64,000 nucleotides of DNA from Pomphorhynchus laevis (taxonomy: Eukaryota > Acanthocephala > Palaeacanthocephala > Echinorhynchida > Pomphorhynchidae): NCBI GenBank assembly GCA_012934845.2, contig WNNJ02003541.1, forward strand, positions 148,147 through 212,146, given 5' to 3'. Below the pieces are notes generated by a model. It saw only the letters and a list, made by a program, of their open reading frames with translations. It searched no databases and was not told the DNA's origin. Below, one piece after another: positions 33,739-45,700 of the stretch. A program made the position numbers and the translations under genes. How positions within the stretch are numbered: position 1 is the first letter of the stretch; the number at the start of each line of letters is the position of its first letter.

Positions 33739-36700
33739 ATGGTTACAGATGCTCAATGTGAAATCCCCTCGAGTTCGAAACCACGTTTTCTTTTTACGTC
33801 TGAATCAGTTGGAGAAGGCCATCCAGGTAATGAAAATAATTTTAATTAATTTTAAAATTTTAAATTTAGATAAAATTTGTGATCAAATAAGTGATGCAAT
33901 TCTTGACGCTCATTTGGAACAGGATCCTTACGCTAAGGTGGCTTGTGGTAAGGATACCTCTGTATATCATATTTTAGTTTTTTAATCTCGAGTGTCAGAA
34001 TTTCAGTAATAGTTATTTAAGTAAGTCTTAAACTGAATTAATTTTAGCTTAAGTTTTCAAAAAGTATTTATGTGATGTAAACCTATCAATTTTAAATCTG
34101 TGTAGCCTTTCAAATTAGCATTGAAATTTTTATTTTAGATTTATTTATAACAATAAAATGGTTTTTAAAATATAAGACGTGTTTCATAATTATCATATTT
34201 TCAAATGATGTTCTCGGTTTTGTTAAAACTAAAATATAGAAGTGCCAAATACTTCAAATTAATTACAATCAATTTGTTCAAAAATTAAATTGACTTTGTT
34301 CAAATATTACTGCGATAGGTCAGTAAGAACCGAACAATCACAGCATTTAATATTCAATGCTTTTACAGCTTATCCGTTCGAAATACTTCCTGCTGATGGC
34401 TTAAGATAGAGATAGCAGCCAGCAATTCAACAACATAAATAATATTGCAATACACACTTGATTGACATATGAAAGTTCGCACTTAATATAATTTTGCCCA
34501 GCTGTCTAAGCACACTGTAGTGCTAAAAAAATTATTCAAAATGAAATATTCTATTAGTGGATTATTCGTTGAATCTTCAAAAATAACTATTTGAAGATTT
34601 TTAATAATTATAATATAAATATTTTATTTAAAGAATATATTCATATAATACTATATCATATTATATTAAAATAGAATAATTAATTTTTTGTTATTATCTT
34701 AATTTAATATTAAGATTGAATAATATCTTATCTCATAACAAATATTTTATCTTATCTTATGATAAATATCTATAATTATTTATCTAATGATTATATTGAT
34801 TATATTATTATCTAATACAACATAAAAAATTTATATAAATAATATATTCATGTAATATTCTATATAAAAACAGAATATTAATTTTTTTTATTATAATCTT
34901 AACCTAATATTAAGATGAATAATAAATATCTTATCTTATAATAAATATCTTAAATTATTTGTTATCTAATATTAATATTGATTATCTAATTAATTATTAT
35001 CTAATACAATATAAATAATTTATATGAATAATATATTAATATTCATGTAATATGTTATATTAAAATAAAATATTTTATTAATAAAATAGTTAAAATATAA
35101 TAATTATTTATTTGTTATAATCTTAATCTAATATTAAGATTGAATAATAAATATCTTATCTTATTATAAATATCTTAAATTATTTGTTATCTAATATTAT
35201 AATTGAACAATAAATATCTTATCTAAATCATAATAGTTTTGTTATTAATTAATTAACGATTAATTATTATGATATAAGTATAAATTTAAAATATAAAAAT
35301 TGATATTTTCAAGCTAAAACGCGAGACGTTGTCGTTGCGTTATATCGTTCATATTGTATTTTTAAGAAACACTTGCCAAGACTGGAATGATTTTCATCAC
35401 GGGTGAAGTACAGTCTAAAGCAAGAGTTGATTACCAGCGAGTTGCAAGACAGACAGTTAAACGAATCGGATACGATAGTAGTGAAAAAGGTTTTGACTAC
35501 AAGACAATGTCTGTAGTGTCATCAATTGAGGAACAATCTCCTGACATTGCGCAAGGTGTATTTCTTGATCGTAACGATGAGGATATCGGTGCTGGTGATC
35601 AAGGTCTTATGTTTGGATACGCTACTGATGAAACTGAAGAATGCATGCCACTAACGTTAGTTCTCGCTCATAAGTTAAATGCTCAAATCGCTTGTCTAAG
35701 ACACTCGGGTAAGCTTGAATGGGCGAGACCAGATTCTAAAACACAGGCAAGTCTATGATTGAATTTATCGTTTTAAAATGTAAATATTTTGCTGTTTAAT
35801 GTTTAAAGTGATTCAATTTTTTTAATATTTAAAATATTTCATTTGTATTGCTTTTTTAAAATAACAGATTGAATTCAAATTTAATGTTGTTTAAAACTTG
35901 TAATCGAAATTGGGTTATGTTCTACAGATAATATTTAAAACAGAAGTTTCGATTGTGTTGAATCATACATTGTTCTACTAATAGGAGAATATATTATTCT
36001 TCCTGACAATTAACTTATTATTTAATAATATAAATTAAATAATAATATTTAACTATACGACGTAGATCTTGAATGAATATAACTTGAATATATATTATAT
36101 ATGATATATTTATTTCAATTTTCGATTAATAATTTAATTATCATATTTTCAACCTGCATCTCGATCCCTTCATTCGTGATAAAACTAGGTCTTCAAATCT
36201 TCTTCTCCGTGATATTCGTCTCGTCAGAAATTCTCTAGAATTTAGTTCATGTAAATCTCTTATCTCCTCCCTTCTTTTCCCACGTATTGATTACTGTCTT
36301 TGCCTTCTCGTCTTCTCTTCAAAGTCATCCCTTAAACCTCTTCAGCGCTTCATTAACACTGCTGTGCGCATCCTTTTTGCATTCTCCATTGTAATTCTCC
36401 TTCTTATCTTTATCTGCCAACTCTCAGTGAATATTGCTATCTTTCTACTCACCTACGTTCCTGTGATTCTCTTCTGCTACAGATACCTCTTCACTCAACC
36501 AACTTCGACCGTCGATCCCTACTTATCGCTGCTCCTCTCCTTTGAAAATCTCTACCTGATCATTTGCGATCATCATCTTCACATTAATTTTTCATAAAGC
36601 AACTAAAATCGATGCTACTAAACCAGAGGTGGGCATCTACGGCCTCGGAGGCCGCATGCGGCCTCCGAGCCTAGTTTATGCGGCCTCCGAGCATTTTTCA

Positions 36701-39700
36701 AAAAAAGGCAAGATAGAAATTATCATATTAACAATGTATTTTTTCTCTAATTTTTTATTTAGATACTTTTCCTTTGAATCTTATCATTTTTTGATATTTA
36801 CAAGAAAATTTTTGGTTACCCCATCAGATGTCATCGCAAAAAAAGAGAAAGATAGATTCAGAGAATAGAGTTTTTAATATAGAATGGGAATATGATTACT
36901 TCTTTGTTCAGAGTAAAAACGGGATGGTGTGCTTAATTTGTAGAGCTAACTTAACAACGATCAAGAAATTCAATGCAGAAAAACATTATGGCACGCATAT
37001 CAATATGCCAATATGTAGACTTGATGGTGAGTGTAGAAAAGAGAAAATTCTAGAACTAAAAAAATCAATCAAAAAACAACAAACATTATTCAAGAATATA
37101 TTCAATTTGGGACTTTTACAAACAAAAGCGAGCTATTTGATTGCACATCTTATGGGTAAAAGAGGAAAGCCATATTCCGACTCAGAATTCATCAAAGAGG
37201 CCATAACTACAACAGTAAAATGCATAGATCCAGATAAAGTTGAAAAATATGAGAATCTTGCGCTCTCTCGGCGAACAATAGTCAGTCGCCAAACCGATAT
37301 TGCGAAAAATTTACAACAAAAACTATCTTTTCTCTTAGCAGATCCAAATGCATTCTATTCATTGGCTATTGATGAGTCAACTGATTCTACTGACTCTGCC
37401 CAATTACTCATTTTTATACGAATCGTTGACAAAAATTTCAATCTACGAGAAGAACTATTAGGTATGCAAACTCTAAAAGGGCAAGCTCGTGGAATTGACA
37501 TCTTAGAAAAAGTGCAAGATCAAATTCAAAAATCAAAAGTCAATCCAGAATTTCTAGTGAGTATTTGTACTGACGGTGCTCCTTCAATGGTAGGAAAAAA
37601 TTCGGGATTTATTGCAAAGATGAAAGATATTATTAAACCACTGGAAATTCGTTCCTTTCATTGCATATTACACCAACAAAATCTTTGCATAAAATCCGTT
37701 TCATTGGGATCAGTTTTCAAGAAAGTGAACGAAATTGTAATTTTCATTCGTTCAAACGCAACAAGACACCGCCAATTCAGATCAATGATGGAAAATGACG
37801 AGTTTCACGGCAGTTATGATCTCTTATACCACTCAAGCGTTAGATGGCTTTCTGAGGCAAACGTTTTGAAGCGAGTATTTGATATAAGAGAGAAAATAAT
37901 TCAATTCTTTTCAAATCTGAACAAGAGTTGCGATCTTTCAAATATTTATTTCATAATCGACATGTCATTTCTAGTTGATATCATGATGAAGCAAAGAGAG
38001 CTCAATCTTTCTTTACAAGGTCAGAAAAATAACATTTTTGCTTCTTGGAAAAAGGTGAAGGCATTTCGTGCAACCATCATATTATTGAGAAACCAAATCA
38101 AGGACAAGCATTTTTCAAAAATTCATTTTACATATTTGCACGAAGTTACACGTCTGAACTATCCGACAGCTGAAATGCTTGAGAATTATGAAAGATATTT
38201 GACTGATCTGCACACCCAATACCAATCTCGATTCAATGATTTTGACGCATTTGAGTCAGAACTGACGCTTGTATTTGAGCCCCATCTTGTCGAAATTCAT
38301 AAAGTAGAAGAGGAATTTCAAATCGAAATAATCGAGTTGCTGAATGATAATATTCTTATCAATCGCTTTGTTCAGAATCATGATATCTACGATATATGGC
38401 GCTTCGCATCAAAATATTCAGCCCTACAGAAAAATGCTCAGAAGATATTGACTATATTTTCAACAACTTACTGTTGCGAATCTGCATTTTCCCACATGAC
38501 GAAGATAAAATCATCACAAAGAACATCTTTATCAGACAATCATCTTGAAGAAAGCCTCATTCTGCGAACAAGTAACCTAGAACCAGACATTGATCAATTA
38601 ACACAGGCTAAATATAAAAAAAAGTTTGGATCAAATGAATGAATTGATTCTTAGCACCAAGTGGATATGATTCTGTTTTTATTACATATTTTTTCAAAAA
38701 GATCGAATTAATTATTTCATACTCATGTGGCCTTTTCAATTTTTGGAAACTTCGATTTGGCATTTTGATGCTCAGCCCTCGCCCACCCCTGTACTAAACG
38801 ATTAACTTTTTTTTATCTGTTTCGCTTTTGTGGGCTTGTAAGCACGCAGTTGTGTGCATTTGCCACATTAAAAAAACTCCTTTTTTAAATAATTATTAAT
38901 ATTAAAATTATTAATTATTTTAATATTCCATTAATACGATTATTGGAGTATGTTTTATATTCTAAATAATGTACTAATAAATATGTACTAATTTACATAT
39001 GAAATTATTATATCAAATATGGTATTTGGATAAATAATTATTGGAGCTGTATCAAATAAAAACGGAAATTATTTTTAATATTTCGCTAACTTCTGTGAGC
39101 ATCCTCAGAAAATTGGTAATTTTCTGAAGATGCTAACAGAAGTTGGCGAAATATCAAAAATAATTTCTTCTTTCCTTTGATCCAGCTCCAATAATTATTT
39201 ATTAATAATGGATCATTATCAACTATTTAAAATGCTATTTTAAGTTATTCAACCAACGATATTTATTTTTTAAAGTGAAATTTAGTATAAATAAGAGTTG
39301 GTTAGCATGGTGAGGAATATAGACAGTAAACAAAATAGTAAACCACTCCCTTGATTTTTATTCAATTCTATAATTGAATTGAATAGCGTAATAATTAATA
39401 TATAAATGCTAGTATAATAATGTAATAATTCTTATACCATTAATAATATATAGTATTCAATGATTAATAGTTGATAATTGCCTACCTTATAAAATAAATA
39501 ATAGCAAGATGACTATTAAATTTTCATATTAAATAGATTTTAAAATATTATATTTGCTAAATTCTGTGGATCGTTTTAGTCGGCAGTTAATAACTGAGTT
39601 TCGTTAAACATAAAAACTATTATTATATAATTTTATATTAATTTTATAATATAAAAATATTAGAAATATATTTCCAACCTGATCTGTATTTAAAATTTTA

Positions 39701-42700
39701 AATATCCAGGAACAATCACGTATAGTTGATAACAGGTGGTATAGACGTCAGGTATAGACGACAACAAAAAATGTTTTGATATTTCGCTAGAAACTACTAG
39801 CAGCTTCAGAAATTTCTGAAGGTGCTAGTAGTTACTAGCGAAATATTAAAATAATTTTTGTTGTCGTTCAACTATACCTCATTGTTCCTGGATATTTAAA
39901 AATTTTAATCGTATTTGGTATTAATATATCATATTTTCAACCCTATAAAATGAATCGGATATTTTGATCGATACATAAATGAATTTCTATTGTAATGTGG
40001 GATATGGTTATGTTAGAAAGATTGTTTTAATAAAAGTATTAGCTATTTTTTTAGCGAATTAAAAATAATTCGCTAGAACTGTTTCAAGTAGAGCAAGCTA
40101 TGTATTTACTGCTTCGTAATAATCATAAATGGAAATTGACATCCTACTTTTGTGGGCAAAATAATTATCTTTTAAAAATTGTATATTTTTGATAAAATAG
40201 ATTTTGTTTTAATCATTTTTCTAAATCAAATACATGATAATTGAGTAAATGTTTTAAATGTTATCTATGCTTTAAACCATTCCAGGTAACAATTGAATAT
40301 CAAGCAAACAATGGCGCATGCGTTCCGATTCGGGTACATACGATCGTAATATCAATACAGCACAGTGAAGAAGTTTCTATGGAAACTATAAGAAATGATT
40401 TAATAAATTTGGTTATAAAAGTCGTAGTTCCTCCTAAATTTCTGGACGACAACACAATCTATCATTTAAATCCAAGCGGCCGTTTTGTGATCGGTGGCCC
40501 AATGGTAATTTAACAACTTTTAAATGAAACAAAATTCGATCTTTTAAGATCGAATTTTATATTCGATCTTTTAAGATTGGCCCCTATAACGTCATATTAG
40601 CTGAGCAATCATTAGCAGTGAATCGCCAGCTAAGAGGCAAAGAACTTGCATACAAAATAATTCATAATAAAGATTGTTGTTAATGCATTCTGGAGAGTTT
40701 ATAAATTAGTCACACATTTTGTTACAATTTTTAGTAGATTTCGTCCTAGATTGAGTGCAACTCAGAGTAATCAAAATGACTTTTTAATTTATAATTATCG
40801 CATATATATTTATTATTTATTTATCGCACATATATTTATTTTTTCCGGTGCGGAAAAAATAAAATACGTTGATGTGCTTTCAGTTATCTAAACACAATAA
40901 TATTAATATTATAATATTAATATTATAATAATATTAATGTATATTATTAATATGGACGTGAAATATACTACATTTTATAGTCTTGAAAATTTACGAATAT
41001 TGTAAACTAAATTTTAACTCAAAATTTTTATTTAAAAGGATTAAACAAAAGTGTTTCGAAAGAATTATTGCTTTACGCCAAATTGTGTATAAAAGGACTT
41101 TTTTAATTATCAAAAATATTAAAATATATTATTGAATTATAAATAATATTAAGTAATCATATTAGCCAGACGATGAAGAACAACGAAAAACACTACTAGA
41201 TGTCGTTTCGTCATCACTATGACTCTTCAGTGCCAATTCCCTCCCACTGCTGGATTTAGAGGAGGACTAGTAGACGGCTCTATTAAAGAATCATGTGAAT
41301 GATGCACTAGAAAACCTCTAGTGACATCATCATTGAGTGCTGAATTAGCACTACTGCTTCACCAAATAGGATCATTAGTGCAAAAGCACTGTCAAATGAC
41401 AGCCCAAGGTATCTTGTGTATCGGCTTACTTCTAATATGAAGTAATATCATTTAAGAAATAATATTTAATAATTTTATAATTAAATAAAATTTTATTTCA
41501 ATTATTAGTATTTTACGATCACCTTTTGGGTACATTATGTACACCATAATGTAACAAAAAGTTATGTACACCGCCAAATAGACCTGAGCATACTATATCC
41601 AAATGCGCCAACGATCTCTGGTTGTTAAATAATTTGCAAATGTTACTGAAGAGCTAACATCTGATAGTAAGGGCTCAATTTCCACATGACGTAATGTCTT
41701 TTGCAATATCTGACCAAAAATATCTCGTGCCACGTTGTGTCGAACAAATGTTTCCCATTACCACGGCAGGACATAGAATGTATAACGGTATTTTAATCAC
41801 CACAGATGCATTTTTCGGGGGCATTGTGAAGTGGCCAAGCATAGCGAGTGCATATTCCATCTCTAAATTCTACTTTTGAAAGACGTAGTTTCGATTCTTC
41901 ATGAATTCCAGATGAAAGCCACGTTGAAGCACCTTCTGCTAGCGATTGAAGAATTGCTTGTCGCATAACGTTATTACTTCTGTCTAATAAGTCATCTTGA
42001 TCTCCCTTTATTTTACCGTTCCGCTCCAAATATCTAGTTTTTTAAATTTCGTTTTGCGCATGATCTGACTCAATCCCAACCAATCCGGCTTGAAGAGGTG
42101 AACACATAGCTGACGAGAAATCACATTCTGTTGTACATAATGTCGACGGGCTGACAATTCCGAGACTACCAATACGAGTCGGAAGGGCTATGACTTATCT
42201 TTAATATTCGAAAAATTTTTGATGCAATAATCAAGTGGAGCTATTAGGTGCGGTTTACATTTGTTTGATCGAAATGCATATCTCCATTTATGTTGACAGG
42301 CTACAATGAAACAATTTTATGCCGCCTGAGGATCATTTTTTGCTACAAATAAAAGCCTTTCAATAATGTTGACCCACTCCAACACCTTATTTCTTAACCA
42401 CGACACACTGAAGGTCGAGTTTCCTACTGGATCACCAAGTACTTCGATGCCTTCCGTTGTTATTTGTATCGATTTTGCGAAGAATATATTCGTGGCTGTT
42501 ATGTTATCCTTTGCTACTAGAAGTTTGCATTTGTACTCATTTACATGAAATCCATACGCGGGTCCAAACTTCGTTACCATATCAAGCACACCAACCAGAT
42601 CTTGTGCTGAACCAACACAGGATAAATCATATGCATACCATTTTTGCATAACACGTGGAAATGCTTGGCGTATGCGTTGCATTAGAGGAAGTGTAGCTGC

Positions 42701-45700
42701 TCCAAACGCTACCATGGATAAGGGATCACCCTGAGTAAATCCTTCGCGTGAAAGCATAAAATCGTTGTCTATAACAAGAGTTGGATCCAACGAATAAGTG
42801 TTATGAAGAACTGTATATAATTGTGGACAAATGTACTGCAAATTAGACAAAGCGACTTTCCTATTTATTCTATTAAACGCATTATCCGCATCAATCTGCA
42901 ATAAACATAAATCATCGGAAGCGCCTAATGAGGTACGGATATTTTTCAAGGCGTATTCAATACCACACCGTTGGCCAGCGCACAATTGAAGTGTTGCCTG
43001 CTACGGCTTTGATGTGTCTAGATATCTTTCTAAGAATCACTTTCGTAATGATGTGACGGTAAACTTCTCTGATACCTACGGGACGAATACCTGGATCTTT
43101 GTCTAGGGCAATTAACCTGGAGATCATGAATGCACTTGTTGTGCCTGAATTTTTTCCTGTCAAATCCCTGTCAAATGAATTGAGTATGTGCTTCCATTCT
43201 CCAGCATTAACACCAGACAGACCAGCAGCTCCTGTTGTTTTCCGTGATTGATTTATAATATCTGCTTCACATATATCATCAACAACGATAAATGGTAAGG
43301 TTCGACTCCTGGCATTGGAGAATCTAATAATGCAGCCCTGTTTATCGGTTCACCTGGTGGATGTTTACGAAGTTGTATCTCGTGTACAGTTTCACCATTA
43401 ATTTCATCGCTTAAACTTAATAATCTGGAGGTTGGTTTGTCAGACACAAGAAAACGCATTGCCCTTCAATAGTTTCCTTTTTTAATTTGTTTAATAAACT
43501 CTTTGTCCCACATAGACCTATCCACACTTTTTGATGGTCTTAGGCGTGAGTATTGCAAGATACGTCCTTCTTCAATTAGCTCATATATTCAATTCTCTTT
43601 CCATAATTGTAATCTTCGATTTGACGTACGTCGAAGATAAGCAGATTTTCTTGACAGTGGACGTTGTAGGCAACATTGACAAAGCACCGCAATTTTTTAA
43701 AATACTAGTCCATGATCATTAGGTGTACACGCCAAATCAAATAAGTCAGTATGTTGATAAATTCCCTATTAATTTTATTGTAATAAAATTATTTTTATTA
43801 CATAATTAAATTATGGTTAATTAATATAATTTAATAATTAATATACCAAGTTATATAGTAGTAAATAAATATTTAATAATAATAAAGCGTATTTTATCTA
43901 AAATTAATTTTTGCTTAAAAACAGATATGATAAAAATAACTTTTAGGATTTTATAGGCACAATATGCAAATATCACAATGCTTTGTTCTTAAATTATTCA
44001 CTCACAATAGATGCAAATTATTATATTAATATATATAATATTAATTAATATAATATTATTATATTAATAATATTAATAATATTATTATTTAATTATTATA
44101 TTAATAGTAATATTATATTATATATAATATTAATTAATATAATATTAATGATTTACATATATCAAATTAATATTAGATGCCATTCTACGTCAATCCTATA
44201 AACTTCACTGGTGTGTCTTGATTCATTGGCTTTCATGCAATAAACAAATTACATGCACGATTTTATATTTTTCGTAATTTATAATTTTTAAATTTGCTTG
44301 ATTTAGCTTGTAATTTCAGAATAAGCTGATTTCAATTTTGATATAATTTGCAGGGTGATGCAGGATTAACTGGAAGGAAAATTATAATTGATACATACGG
44401 AGGTTGGGGGGCTCACGGTGGTGGAGCATTTTCCGGTAAAGATCCAACGAAAGTTGATAGGTCAGCGGCATATGCAGCTAGGTGGATTGCAAAATCACTT
44501 GTCAAGGCTGGTATGTGTAGACGATGTCTCGTTCAAGTAAGTTCAAAAACAAAAGTGCTTACAACTTACGAAATTTTTCTCCAGAAAACATAAAAATATA
44601 ATTTGATTTTTTTATCAAAAATTATATTATATTTATTAATTGATTTATTTATTCATTATATTAATTGTATTACAATCTTAAAAATAATAATCAATTGTAA
44701 CATTTTAACGATTGAAAATTTTTATTTTTTTTGAATAAAATATTTTCAATATTTATTTTACCCATCTTAAGGATACATCTACAAATACAAAATATCACAA
44801 TAACAGTCAAGTTTTTTATTTTACAACTCGTCTACTGTCATTGCATTCTCAATGACAGTAGACGTGGTGTTGGTTTCTTCCTGTTATCATTTGTAGAGCT
44901 TAAAATCTTGACAATTTCAAAAGTAAAGCTTTGGCCCCTCCTAGTTGTATACATGGTCTACGAGCTTTTAGAACACATGTTTATGGTTGTCGTGTTAAAG
45001 TTTTTAATTTTTATTGAATTTTTGTATATGATAAGATCGCTTTGAGATGTGATTGAAATTTAATATTCAAAACTGAATTTAATATAATAATATTGATATT
45101 AAATACAAATATTTAATATTAAAATTAATATTTTATATTATTAATATTAAATTGAACTGTGAAAATGCATTTTTAGATAATATACATTTGTGTTTGCAGA
45201 TAATATTTTGATAAAATTATGGCTTATTTTATTACATAATTAAATTGTGGTTAATTAATTTGATTTAAAAATTAATTAATATACTAAGTTGTATAGTAGT
45301 AAGTATTAAGGCGTTGATATTTATGCAAATAATAATATCAAGTAAATTTTACATTCATTTATGATCTTTATAAATGAATGTAAAATTAATGATCTTTATA
45401 TTTACATTCATCATTTCTGAATAAATCGATTTATATTTCGATTATCTTGCCTTAGATAATCGAAATATCTATAGTTAAAGATCTATAATGTTTAAATAAT
45501 GTTTAAATTTAGATATCGTATGCTATTGGTATATGTGATCCTTTGTCGATAACGCTGTTTTCATACGGGACATCAACACGCTCAGAAATTGAGCTGTTGC
45601 AGATTGTAAAGGAAAACTTTGATTTACGGCCAGGTGTCATTATAAGGTAATGACTTTTAATTTATGATAATAAAATTTGCTTTATATTTCGGCTTATTTC

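Noticed and set aside
44829-44864. MicroRNA precursor
   Set aside because: The stem is only 15 bp with no extended pairing on either side.
44731-45045. 104-residue hydrophobic ORF in S-adenosylmethionine synthetase intron 5
   Set aside because: Low-complexity AT-rich translation overlapping a hairpin; no motif and no sign of splicing or expression.
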